Shown here piece after piece: positions 54,219-63,031 of a stretch of DNA of 64,000 nucleotides. Positions within the stretch are counted from its first letter, which is position 1. Every line of letters starts with the position of its first letter. Both the position numbers and the translations under genes were made by a program. A model generated the notes under the pieces. The model saw nothing but the letters and a program-made list of their open reading frames with translations, made no database searches and was not told the DNA's origin. Origin of the DNA: Microbulbifer hainanensis (GTDB lineage: Bacteria; Pseudomonadota; Gammaproteobacteria; Pseudomonadales; Cellvibrionaceae); assembly GCF_014904735.1 (NCBI RefSeq), contig NZ_JACZCR010000026.1:124001-188000 (forward strand), given 5' to 3'.

Positions 54219-55226
54219 ATGCTGATAAAAACGAAAAAGTCGGGAGAACTGGCCGAGAGTGAAATCACTTCCGAGAACGCCTACCTGTCCCGCCGCAGCC
54301 TGATCAAGGGGCTCGGACTGGGTGGGCTGCTGGCCGCCGGGACAGCGCGGGCCGGCGTCCTGGATCTGTTGTCCTCGGAGGAGGAAGGCGACGGCCAGGC
54401 AGTGCGCAAGCCGTTGCAGTACCGCAAGCAGACACCGGCACCGCCGCTGACCCTGACACCGGAAACCAAGGTCACGAACCACAACAACTTTTACGAGTTC
54501 GGCACCGACAAGACGGATCCAGCCAAGAACAGCCAGTCGCTGCGCGTCGAACCCTGGACCCTGACGGTCGAGGGCGAGGTGGAGCGTCCCGGCAAGGTCG
54601 ATGTCTGGGAGCTGATGAGTGATACCAATCTGGAGGAGCGCATCTACCGCATGCGCTGCGTCGAAGCCTGGTCGATGGTCATTCCCTGGGTCGGCTTTGA
54701 GCTGGGGAAATTCCTCCAGCGTTTTGCCCCCACCAGCAGGGCCAAATACGTTGCCTTTGAAACCCTCTACGATCCGGAGCAGATGCCGGGACAGAAATCC
54801 CGCTATATCGGTGGTGGCATCCACTACCCCTACGTCGAGGGATTGCGTATCGACGAGGCCATGCACCCGCTGACGCTACTGTCCGTTGGGCTTTACGGCA
54901 AAACCCTGCCGCCGCAGAACGGCGCTCCGATTCGCCTGGTAGTACCGTGGAAGTACGGATTCAAGGGAATCAAATCCATCGTCAAGATCAAGTTGGTGGA
55001 GAAAATGCCAGTCAACACCTGGCACCAGCTGGCACCGCGGGAATACGGCTTTTACGCCAATGTGAACCCGGCAGTGGATCACCCGCGCTGGTCGCAGGCG
55101 ACCGAGCGCTTTATCGGGCCGGGCGGCCTGTTTTCGGTCAAGCGCCAGGAAACCCTGCCGTTCAACGGTTACGGGGAGCAGGTGGCGTCGCTCTACAACA
55201 ACATGGACCTGAGGAAGCATTTCTAG
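54219..55226 (+). CDS. msrP: Protein-methionine-sulfoxide reductase catalytic subunit MsrP
   Basis: 335 aa. Twin-arginine signal [22 protein letters not shown], so export in folded form through Tat. Molybdenum-cofactor domain with the metal-binding Cys147 in MRCVEAWS. Repairs oxidised Met in periplasmic proteins, taking electrons from MsrQ. It needs molybdenum, and modABC is in the same window. ATG 54219 chosen over an upstream TTG because of its ribosome site. Stop overlaps the msrQ GTG. Confidence 0.95.
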   Translation: MLIKTKKSGELAESEITSENAYLSRRSLIKGLGLGGLLAAGTARAGVLDLLSSEEEGDGQAVRKPLQYRKQTPAPPLTLTPETKVTNHNNFYEFGTDKTDPAKNSQSLRVEPWTLTVEGEVERPGKVDVWELMSDTNLEERIYRMRCVEAWSMVIPWVGFELGKFLQRFAPTSRAKYVAFETLYDPEQMPGQKSRYIGGGIHYPYVEGLRIDEAMHPLTLLSVGLYGKTLPPQNGAPIRLVVPWKYGFKGIKSIVKIKLVEKMPVNTWHQLAPREYGFYANVNPAVDHPRWSQATERFIGPGGLFSVKRQETLPFNGYGEQVASLYNNMDLRKHF

Positions 55227-55870
55227 TGCCCGTTTCCCAAGCAACTTCACAACAGTCCCGGCCATTGCAGTGGCGCAAACCCGCAGCCGTCACGCTGCAG
55301 GTGCTGGTACATCTCGGCGCGCTGGCGCCACTGCTGTGGCTTTTCTACGCCATCAACGCTGGCCTGCTCGGCGGCGATCCGGTGAAAGAACTGATCCACT
55401 ATCTGGGCACCGGCACCCTGCGCCTGTTACTGCTGACCCTGCTGGTTTCCCCGTTGGCCCAGTTTCTTTCATTCGGGCAGCTCAATCGCCTGCGCCGCCC
55501 GCTGGGACTCTGGTGTTTCACCTGGGCGAGTTTGCACTTCACCGCCTGGCTCGCACTGGACCTGGCGTTCGACTGGCCACTGATCGGCGGGGAGCTGGTG
55601 AAGCGCACCTACATCCTGGTGGGCTTTACGGCCTGGCTGATGCTGCTGGCACTCGCGGTGACCTCTCTGCCGGCGCTGATGCGGCGCATGGGCAAACGCT
55701 GGAAGAAATTACACGGCCTGATCTATCCGGTTGTGCTGCTGGGCTGCTGGCACTACTGGTGGTCGGTGAAAAGTGGCTGGATTGAGCCATCCATCTACCT
55801 GGGCGCGGCGCTGCTGTTGCTCCTGTGGCGCCGCGACAAGGTGGTGAAATGGCTGCGCAGTTTCAGCTAG
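55226..55870 (+). CDS. msrQ: Heme-binding membrane subunit MsrQ
   Basis: 214 aa from GTG 55226, one base shared with the msrP stop. Six TM helices of the ferric-reductase-like type with His in LIHYLGTGTLRL, SLHFTAWLAL and KLHGLIYPVVLLGCWHYWW as heme ligands. Passes electrons from the quinone pool or flavin reductase to MsrP. Confidence 0.93.
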   Translation: MPVSQATSQQSRPLQWRKPAAVTLQVLVHLGALAPLLWLFYAINAGLLGGDPVKELIHYLGTGTLRLLLLTLLVSPLAQFLSFGQLNRLRRPLGLWCFTWASLHFTAWLALDLAFDWPLIGGELVKRTYILVGFTAWLMLLALAVTSLPALMRRMGKRWKKLHGLIYPVVLLGCWHYWWSVKSGWIEPSIYLGAALLLLLWRRDKVVKWLRSFS

Positions 55871-55895
55871 TGGGTGTTTCGACCTAGTCCTGGCT

Positions 55896-55926
55896 ACCGG
55901 CGCAGGGCGAGCAGCCCCGCGCCGGT
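55896..55926. terminator. Hairpin between convergent msrQ and metal RND genes
   Basis: ACCGGCGC (55896-55903) / GCGCCGGT (55919-55926), eight bp, no T run. Probably a bidirectional end of both transcripts. Confidence 0.45.
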
Positions 55927-55932
55927 GTATCG

Positions 55933-58900
55933 CTAGGGTGTCGACAGTTGCAGATTTACCGCCGCCATTTTCTGTCGCGAGAAGGGCGCGAAGAGTACCG
56001 GCAGTACAAACAGCGTCAGGAACGTAGCCGTTACCAGCCCACCCACAATGACCGTCGCCAGTGGTTTCTGAATCTCGGCACCGACTCCGGTGGCCAGCAG
56101 CATCGGTATCAGGCCGAGCGCTGAGGTGATCGCCGTCATCAGCACCGGCCGCAGCCGCGAGACGGCGCCATCAAACACCGCGTCGTGCAAAGACTGGCCG
56201 CTATCCAGGCGCCGGTTGATGCTTTCCACCATGACCACGCCATTCAGCACCGCGACCCCGAACAGTGTGATAAAGCCGACGGAGCCGGGCACCGACAGGT
56301 ACTGCCCGGACAGCCACAGGGCGACGATCCCGCCGATCACTGCCAGCGGCACATTGACGAGGATCAGCAGCGCCTGCCCGATCGAATTGAATGCGAAGTA
56401 CAACAGCAGGGCAATCAGTGCCAGCGACAGCGGCACCACCATTGCCAGTCTTTTCTGCGCGCGCTGCTGGTTTTCGAACTGCCCGCCAATTTCCACGGAG
56501 TAGCCCGCCGGCAGTTCCACCGCGCTGGCAATCGCACTGCGAATGTCCACCACCACACTGCCCATATCCCGGCCCTGCACATTGGCCTGGATCACCACCC
56601 GGCGCTGGACATCGTCGCGGCGCACCTGCGGCGGTCCGGATTCGATGGCGACATCGGCCACATCGCCGAGCCGCACCCAGGCGCCCGAGGGGGAAAGCAG
56701 GCGCAAATCGGCAATCGTTTCCGGGTCGCGCCGGAACTGTTTTGCCAGGCGCACGTAAATATCGTAGCGCTCGTTGCCGTTGATGATCTGCCCGGCACTG
56801 GCGCCGCCGAGACCATCGCGCACCAGCGCCATCAGGTCGCCGGCCGACAATCCATAGCGGGACAACTGGCGGCGGTCGGGATGGACCACCAGCTGCGCCT
56901 CACCGGCAATCTGTTCCATGGCCACATCGCGGGTTCCGGGTACGCTCTTTACTGCGCTTTCAATCTCCCGCCCCCTGGAGGCGAGAGTCTGCAGATCCGG
57001 GCCAAACAGTTTGATCGCGAGCTGTGCCTTGACGCCCGAGAGCAGCTCGTCGACCCGCGTGGCGATCGGCTGGGAAAAGTTGAACAGCAGGCCCGGGTAG
57101 CGCTGCAGTTTTTCCTCCATCAGCCGCTGTAGCTCGACGCGACTGTTGGCGCTCTGCCACTGGGACGCCGGCTTCAGGCCGACGTAGATCTCGATATTAT
57201 TGACGGGCTCAGGATCGCCGCCGACTTCGGCGCGGCCTATGCGGGAGAGCGCATAGTCGACTTCCGGGAATTCCAGCAACATGGATTCCAGTTTCGGTGC
57301 TACCGCCAGCGCGGTATCCAGACTTGCAGAGGGTGCCAGGGTGACCCTGAGGTTGATGGTGCCTTCTTCCAGCTCCGGTACGAATTCGGTACCGAGACGC
57401 GGCAGCAGTGCCAGCGCAACAATCAGCAGGAGGCCAGCGGTAACGATGACCGTGCGGGTGTGGTGCAGCGCCCAGTCGAGTCCGCGGCGGTAGCCTCGCT
57501 CCAGTGGCTGCAGCAGCGGGCTGCTGCGCGGCACGACACCGCGGCGGAAAAGGTAGGTCGCCAGTGCCGGCACCGCGATGAGCGCGACAGACACCGCGGC
57601 GACAATCGCCAGCATGATGCTGATCGCCATCGGCTGGAACAGTCGGGCTTCCACGCCCTGGAAACTGAACAGTGGCAGGAACACCACCAGGATAATGGCG
57701 GCGGCAAAAAAAATCGGGCGAGCCACTTCCCGCGCCGCTTCCTGCAGCCGTAGCGGGATGCCAGCGCGATCCGAATCGCCGTGTGCGCGGCTCAGGTGGC
57801 GGAACATGTTTTCCACCATCACCACAGATCCGTCCACCAGCATACCGATGGCCACGGCGATGCCGCCGAGGGACATCAGGTTGGCGGACATACCGAACAG
57901 TGCCATTGCCATCAGTGCGACGCCGATGGATATGGGAATGGAAATCAGCACCAGCAGGGTTGCGCGCAGGTTCATCAGGAACAACGCCAGCACTGCGACA
58001 ATCAGTGCAAACGCCAGCAGCAGCGCCTTGACCACGGTGCGCACCGCATCGCTGATCAGGCCGGCCTGGTCGTAAAAGGTTTCGAAGTGCACCCCCGGTG
58101 GCAGTGCCCGACGGATCAGGTCGGCACGCGCGTTGATGCCGTCGATGGTTGCCTTGGTATTGGCGCCCATGCGCTTCAGTACAATGCCGGTGACCACTTC
58201 GCCCAGCGCCTCTTGCTGACCATCTGCGTCCCGCCGGGTCATGGTGACGGCCCCCTGGCGGATCTCGCTGCCGAGTGCCACCTCCGCCACCTGGCCGATG
58301 GTTACCGCGGTGCCTTGCACGGTTTTCAGCGGTACCTGGCGTATTTCCTCCAGTCCGCGCGCACCGTGATCCAGCCAGCCGGTACCGCGAATGACCAGCT
58401 GCTCCTGCCCGCGGTTCATATACCAGCCGCCGACATTGGTGTTGTTGGCTTTGAGCGCGGCGAGCACGTCGGCCTGGGTCAGCTGGTAGGCCAGCAGGCG
58501 CGATGGATCCAGGTTGACCTGGTATTGGCGCACCTGACCGCCAAACGACAGCACATCGGTCACACCATCTACCGGCATCAGCAGCAGTTTTACCAGCCAG
58601 TCGTTGAGGCTGCGCAATTCCATCGCGCCAATACCAGAGTCGGAATCGGCGCGCAGAAGGTACTGGTAAACCTGGCCCAGCCCCGAAGTATTGGGACCCA
58701 TTTCCGGCGTGCCGACGCCACTGGGAATCAGTTCTCGCGCCGCCTGCAGTCGCTCGAACACCAACTGGCGGGCGAAATAGATATCGGTACCCTCGCGAAA
58801 TACCACGGTGACGCCGGACAAGCCGGTTTTGGAAACAGACCGCACTTCGCGCACGTCGGGCAGGGCATACATCACCGCCTCGATGGGGTAGGTGATCAGC

Positions 58901-59088
58901 TGTTCCACTTCCTCGGCGGCGAGACCGGGCGCTTCAGTATTGACGGCCACCTGCACATTGGTGACATCGGGGAAGGCGTCCAGATTGAGTCGCGGAATAA
59001 TAAAAAACGCCGACACTGTGAGCGTCAGCAGGGCGATGACCACCAGCAACCGGTTGGCCATCGCCCAATCGGTAATACGATTGAACAC
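55933..59088 (-). CDS. Heavy-metal RND efflux pump inner-membrane subunit (CzcA/CusA family)
   Basis: 1051 aa, 12 TM helices and two large periplasmic domains (RLNLDAFPDVTNVQVAVNTEAPG, LQAARELIPSGV, GSEFVPELEEGTINL in blocks). The TM4 proton-path motif is AIG-MLV-DG-SVVM-VEN (A413, D419, E426). Zinc/cobalt CzcA has DFG and DGA; copper CusA has AIG and DAA-IEN. This is a hybrid, so the metal cannot be read off. Partners CzcB- and CzcC-like proteins lie upstream on the same strand, 14 nt and further. Confidence 0.9.
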   Translation of the reverse strand: MFNRITDWAMANRLLVVIALLTLTVSAFFIIPRLNLDAFPDVTNVQVAVNTEAPGLAAEEVEQLITYPIEAVMYALPDVREVRSVSKTGLSGVTVVFREGTDIYFARQLVFERLQAARELIPSGVGTPEMGPNTSGLGQVYQYLLRADSDSGIGAMELRSLNDWLVKLLLMPVDGVTDVLSFGGQVRQYQVNLDPSRLLAYQLTQADVLAALKANNTNVGGWYMNRGQEQLVIRGTGWLDHGARGLEEIRQVPLKTVQGTAVTIGQVAEVALGSEIRQGAVTMTRRDADGQQEALGEVVTGIVLKRMGANTKATIDGINARADLIRRALPPGVHFETFYDQAGLISDAVRTVVKALLLAFALIVAVLALFLMNLRATLLVLISIPISIGVALMAMALFGMSANLMSLGGIAVAIGMLVDGSVVMVENMFRHLSRAHGDSDRAGIPLRLQEAAREVARPIFFAAAIILVVFLPLFSFQGVEARLFQPMAISIMLAIVAAVSVALIAVPALATYLFRRGVVPRSSPLLQPLERGYRRGLDWALHHTRTVIVTAGLLLIVALALLPRLGTEFVPELEEGTINLRVTLAPSASLDTALAVAPKLESMLLEFPEVDYALSRIGRAEVGGDPEPVNNIEIYVGLKPASQWQSANSRVELQRLMEEKLQRYPGLLFNFSQPIATRVDELLSGVKAQLAIKLFGPDLQTLASRGREIESAVKSVPGTRDVAMEQIAGEAQLVVHPDRRQLSRYGLSAGDLMALVRDGLGGASAGQIINGNERYDIYVRLAKQFRRDPETIADLRLLSPSGAWVRLGDVADVAIESGPPQVRRDDVQRRVVIQANVQGRDMGSVVVDIRSAIASAVELPAGYSVEIGGQFENQQRAQKRLAMVVPLSLALIALLLYFAFNSIGQALLILVNVPLAVIGGIVALWLSGQYLSVPGSVGFITLFGVAVLNGVVMVESINRRLDSGQSLHDAVFDGAVSRLRPVLMTAITSALGLIPMLLATGVGAEIQKPLATVIVGGLVTATFLTLFVLPVLFAPFSRQKMAAVNLQLSTP

Positions 59089-59102
59089 GATTGAACTCCT
59101 GC

Positions 59103-60281
59103 CTAATGGTTGTGGGGATCGAAACCGTCCTTGGCACCCTGGGAGGCGACAAAGAAGGCACCATCGGTGACAACGCGGCTGTCGGCGGGCAGGCCGCTGA
59201 TTTCCCGCAGCTGCCCGAGCGCGCGCCCGCGGCGGACCTCCACCGGGGCGAAGTGATCCGGTTGCCGTTCCACGTACAGGGTCCAGTCGCCGTCGGCACC
59301 GCGCACCAGCGCGGATTCCGGCACGGCCATAACCGCCTGTTCGGTTTCGCGCAGGAAATAGACGTCGGCAAATATGCCCGGGTGCAGCCGGTGGCTGCCG
59401 TTGTCCACCAGCAAGCGCACGACGCGGGTGCGGGTCTGTGCATCGATGGCGTGGGCTTCCTGCGCGACGCGCGCGGGAAATTCCATACCTGCGGCGCGCA
59501 CGATTGCGCGGCTGCCGGCGGGTAGGGACAGCAGGCGATCTGCGGGCAATCGCGCTTCAACCCACAGGTCTTTCTCGCTGCTGACGGTCAGCAAGCGGTC
59601 GCCGGCGACCACCGGCTGGCCCTGGTGAAAGTTGTCCGCAAGCACGACGCCGGCTACGGACGCGACCAGTGTGTATTCACCGGGTTTTTCGGTGTCGCTT
59701 GCCGCGGCGCGGATCGCCGCTTCGGACAGGCCGAAGGTGCGCAGCCGGCCGGCGGCTTCGCGGTAATCGCTTTCGGCCTGGACAAAGCGGCGCGCACCGA
59801 CCGTCTGCCGTCCGAGCTCCCTAACGCGCTGCCATTCGGCGGCGCTGTTGCGGTAGGCGGATTGCGCGCTCGCCACGGCCCCGCTGGTCAGGGTGACCAG
59901 GGGCTGGCCAAGGGAAACGTGCTCGCCCAGTACCACGTGGCGTTTAAGCACCACGGAATCGACCCGCGGTGCGACCAGGTAACTGCGGTAGCCGTTGGCG
60001 ACGACTTCTCCCGGGGCGTAGAGACGGTAACTCACCTTGCGCGGCCGCAGCGTTTCGACACGAATACGAGCGGTCCTGCGCTGGGGCGCCGTCAGTTCTA
60101 CTGCGCCGTCATGCGGTTGCTTTCCATCCGCACCATCCGCATTTTTTCCGTGCCCCTGGTGTTCCGGTTGATTGTTGTGCTCGGCGTGATTGGAACCGGC
60201 ATCCCCCGTGTTGGGTGGCGTACACCCGGAGAGCACTGCCGCGGAAAAAATAACAATCATTAACGTCAATTGTGTGTTCAT
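59103..60281 (-). CDS. Metal efflux membrane-fusion lipoprotein (CzcB-like)
   Basis: 392 aa. Lipoprotein signal with Cys20 (AAVLSGC). A His/Asp/Gly-rich stretch (HAEHNNQPEHQGHGKNAD, and HDG) just after the lipid anchor, possibly binding the metal, is followed by an HlyD/CzcB domain (YLVAPRVDSVVLKRHVVLGEHVSLGQPLVTL lipoyl half-motif). Connects the RND pump to the outer-membrane channel. Starts 2 nt after the CzcC-like stop. Confidence 0.88.
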   Translation of the reverse strand: MNTQLTLMIVIFSAAVLSGCTPPNTGDAGSNHAEHNNQPEHQGHGKNADGADGKQPHDGAVELTAPQRRTARIRVETLRPRKVSYRLYAPGEVVANGYRSYLVAPRVDSVVLKRHVVLGEHVSLGQPLVTLTSGAVASAQSAYRNSAAEWQRVRELGRQTVGARRFVQAESDYREAAGRLRTFGLSEAAIRAAASDTEKPGEYTLVASVAGVVLADNFHQGQPVVAGDRLLTVSSEKDLWVEARLPADRLLSLPAGSRAIVRAAGMEFPARVAQEAHAIDAQTRTRVVRLLVDNGSHRLHPGIFADVYFLRETEQAVMAVPESALVRGADGDWTLYVERQPDHFAPVEVRRGRALGQLREISGLPADSRVVTDGAFFVASQGAKDGFDPHNH

Positions 60282-60283
60282 GG

Positions 60284-61534
60284 CTATTTACCTTCTTCCT
60301 GCCCCGCGATGCGTTGCAGATAAATGTCGATGCGTCCGCTTTGCTCCAGCCAGTCGATGACCGCCAGCCGGTAATTCCGCTCGAGTTCGATTCCGGCGAG
60401 CAGACCTTCGCGCCGCTGCTGCAGCGCCTGCAGATAATCGGTCGTGTTCATGTCGCCACTGCGCCACTGCTTTTCCAGCAGAATTCGGCTGCGTTCGCCG
60501 CGGCCCGCCGCCAGCTCCCGCCAGCGCTGGTAGCGTTCGCGATAGCCGGACAGGATTGCCGCAGCGCTTTTGCAGGCAAAAGTGAGCGCGCGTCGCTCCG
60601 CCAGGTAATCGGCTTCGGCGCCCAGTGCCGCGCTGTCGGCGGCGCGAGCTTCGGCGCTGTAGTTGTTGCGGATATTCAGCGGCATGCTGAAGGTGAGGGC
60701 GACGACACCGTGTTCTTCCTTGCGGCCGCCGTTGATGCCGATAGTGGGGTCTGCGCGGCGCTGCAGCTGTTGCAATCGGGCCTGCTGCTGCAGCTGCGCC
60801 CAGCGCGCGCGGGCGAGTTGCCAACGCGGGTGTCCGTCCAGGTTTTGTGTGGGATCTGGCGGTGCTGGCAATTGCCAGATGGTGTCGGGAATGGGGGCGC
60901 GGGCCGGCGACCAGTCCGGCAGCAGCTCGTTGAGCGCGGCGTCTGCGCTCTGGAATTCCGCCGCCGCTGCGGCGGCCTGGTTCAGTTGCCGGGACAGCGA
61001 CAGCAGTGCCAGCTCGATGTCGGCGCTGCCCAGGTCACCGGCTCTGCGCCGCTTTTCCAGTAGCGCGGCGAACTGCTCGAGCTGGGACTCCTGTTCGTCG
61101 GCGAGCCGATTGCGTGCTCGGGCCGCACGCCAGTTAGCCAGCGCGCGCAGTATTGTGGCGGTTCGTCGTTGCAGCACCAGCAAATACTGCCAGTGGGCGG
61201 CCGAGCGCATTTCGCCGCCCTGGTCGCGGCGCAGTGCTCGCTTGTCCCAGATATCCAGCGTTTGTGCGATGCCGATGCGGTAGTTGTCGTCATCGCCTTC
61301 GCGCTCGATTTCCGTTGCCAGTTCCGGGTTGTACAGGGGCTGTTCGCGGGCGTCGCCCAGGGCAAACCCCCGCTGCCGGTGTTCGCGCGCCGCGGCGATT
61401 TCCGGGTGCCGCTCTATCTGGCCGAGCAGCCAGTCGGCCCAGGCCTTATCCCGGCTGGACATAGCGGCAGCGGCGGGCAGGCACAACCCGATGAGGCAGG
61501 TGCACAGCAGTTGCCTCAGTAACATTCGCTTCAT
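60284..61534 (-). CDS. Metal efflux outer-membrane channel (CzcC-like, TolC family)
   Basis: 416 aa from ATG 61534, with GAGGA four nt upstream; an open extension to 61585 is not supported. Signal peptide ...LCLPAAAA, then alpha-helical repeats rich in Arg, Ala and Gln typical of CzcC. Forms the outer-membrane duct of the tripartite pump. Followed by czcB- and czcA-like genes. Confidence 0.85.
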   Translation of the reverse strand: MKRMLLRQLLCTCLIGLCLPAAAAMSSRDKAWADWLLGQIERHPEIAAAREHRQRGFALGDAREQPLYNPELATEIEREGDDDNYRIGIAQTLDIWDKRALRRDQGGEMRSAAHWQYLLVLQRRTATILRALANWRAARARNRLADEQESQLEQFAALLEKRRRAGDLGSADIELALLSLSRQLNQAAAAAAEFQSADAALNELLPDWSPARAPIPDTIWQLPAPPDPTQNLDGHPRWQLARARWAQLQQQARLQQLQRRADPTIGINGGRKEEHGVVALTFSMPLNIRNNYSAEARAADSAALGAEADYLAERRALTFACKSAAAILSGYRERYQRWRELAAGRGERSRILLEKQWRSGDMNTTDYLQALQQRREGLLAGIELERNYRLAVIDWLEQSGRIDIYLQRIAGQEEGK

Positions 61535-61612
61535 AGATTCCTCTCGATTGGATGATCCGTCCGGCGGCGCAGTGGGGCCGCACACGCCGGAAACACGGGT
61601 GTCGAAGAGAAA

Positions 61613-61963
61613 TCAGGCGATAGGAGGGTGCAGGTCCGGAGGGGAACTCAGGGAGTGAAATACGGCGACGAACCGGGACAGTTGTCGCTGTTGTTCAGGA
61701 AAGATGGCGTTGATGGCGGGGCCAAGCGCAAAAAAATGTGCACTGCCGTGACAGTGGCAGCAGTGGTGGCAATCCTGGCTGAGGGCGTTTTCGCCGAGGT
61801 GATGCTGATCGGAATTGTCCACGTGATCGGCGACATCGGTGTGATGGCCGGGCACGTGATCGGCAATGTTCTGCCGCTGCTGGTGACTGTCATAGAAGGC
61901 CGCCGCCGACTGGGTAATCAGCAGTGCGATCAGCAAATAGCAGAGGCGGGCCGCAGTCTTCAT
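61613..61963 (-). CDS. Small exported His/Cys-rich protein at the head of the metal efflux operon (CzcI-like)
   Basis: 116 aa from ATG 61963 with signal peptide MKTAARLCYLLIALLITQSAAA. The middle is very rich in His and Asp (HQQRQNIADHVPGHHTDVADH) and contains CHHCCHCHGSAH. This matches the layout of CzcI-like proteins, encoded just before czcC in Cupriavidus and thought to sense or bind zinc. A His/Cys metal-binding role is inferred, not proven. 78 nt before the CzcC-like start, so in the same operon. Confidence 0.7.
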   Translation of the reverse strand: MKTAARLCYLLIALLITQSAAAFYDSHQQRQNIADHVPGHHTDVADHVDNSDQHHLGENALSQDCHHCCHCHGSAHFFALGPAINAIFPEQQRQLSRFVAVFHSLSSPPDLHPPIA

Positions 61964-62022
61964 CTTCGTCCGGAGGCGGAGGTTTCCCCTAAATTCTAGC
62001 AAAGGCCTTCGGGGCTAACTAC

Positions 62023-62676
62023 TTAGTGCACCGAGACCACCGCGCCCTGTCGGCGCAGTGTCGGGGAAAAGCGAACCATGTCGATCAGTGAGTCGATATA
62101 GCGTTCGCCTAGCTGCCCGAGATCGCCGCGCGGTTCCAGCAGCCAGTCTTCGAGCATGCCGATCAGCGCGCCGTGCATCATTGGCACTACCACGTCGATA
62201 TCCAGGTCCGCCGGTAATTGGCCCTTGCCCATGGCGGCACTGACCAACAGGCGCATCTTCTCGACACCTTCCGCGCGCCCCTGCATCAGGCGCTGGTAGA
62301 TTTCGCCACTCTCGGTGACGAGTTCACAGCGATGAAAAATGATTTCCAGAATCAGCTGGGTCTGTTTGTTGCAGGACACTTCCTGGAATAGCCACAGCCA
62401 GCGTGTGCGCAGGACGCCGAGCGGATCGCGCCGCAGTTCCTCAGCGCCGGCTTCGCACAGTTTTTCTCCCGGTAATTGCACCCGTTCGGCGAGGGCGTTG
62501 ACCAGGTCGGCCTTGTTGCGGAAGTGCCCGTAAACGGCGCCGCGGGTAACACCGGCCAGTTCCGCGACCTCTGTCAGGGAAGGGCGGGCGATACCGTGTT
62601 CGTGAAAAACGTTGATCGCTGCGTCGAGAATGCGCTCGCGCGTTTCCTGGGCGTCTTCTTTTCTGCGTTTGGCCAT
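62023..62676 (-). CDS. TetR/AcrR-type repressor
   Basis: 217 aa. N-terminal TetR domain RILDAAINVFHEHGIARPSLTEVAELAGVTRGAVYGHFRNKADL, with the AcrR/TtgR-type sequence TRGAVYGHF in the recognition helix. The C-terminal ligand-binding half has an acidic/hydrophobic pattern seen in multidrug-efflux regulators. Divergent from the acrA-like gene, so probably its repressor. Its own promoter shares the intergenic operators. Confidence 0.9.
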   Translation of the reverse strand: MAKRRKEDAQETRERILDAAINVFHEHGIARPSLTEVAELAGVTRGAVYGHFRNKADLVNALAERVQLPGEKLCEAGAEELRRDPLGVLRTRWLWLFQEVSCNKQTQLILEIIFHRCELVTESGEIYQRLMQGRAEGVEKMRLLVSAAMGKGQLPADLDIDVVVPMMHGALIGMLEDWLLEPRGDLGQLGERYIDSLIDMVRFSPTLRRQGAVVSVH

Positions 62677-63031
62677 TGGTAAAGCTGGTCTCCGGGTGTA
62701 CTGCTGTGGCGGCGCTGCGAGTATTCGTTCGACCCCGGATACCGCGCGACTGATCGCAGGGCGGATTGAACTTCACCGAAATGACGGCATAAATTGCAGC
62801 CTATGCAGGAAAGGTCGTTTTCCGCTGTGCCGCGCCGTGTCCTGTCCGCTCAATTGGTGCTCGGGGTTGGTGTGCATCCTAGTTCATATTCATTCATGAA
62901 TAAATAGTTGATTATTATTCGTGCATGAACATAAAATGTGACCATTCTATACAATCGTTCGTGACTGTCCTGTCAGGTAGTCTTTCCATTATGTAACAGT
63001 GCCCGGATGGCCCTGTCATATCGAGGTTTTC
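62677..63031. promoter_or_regulatory. Divergent regulatory region of the efflux repressor and acrA-like genes
   Basis: 355 nt. Plus-strand promoter TTGATT (62908-62913), 18 nt, TAAAAT (62932-62937). Two palindromes: TTCATTCATGAATAA with core ATTCATGAAT (62892-62901), and TTCGTGCATGAA (62918-62929) inside the promoter spacer. Binding of the TetR-type repressor at the second site would block RNA polymerase. The rest of the region holds nothing I can name. Confidence 0.55.

Noticed and set aside
57781-59094. 437-codon plus-strand frame opposite the metal RND pump
   Set aside because: Composition dominated by His/Gln/Arg from reversed codons, no domain, entirely inside the pump gene.
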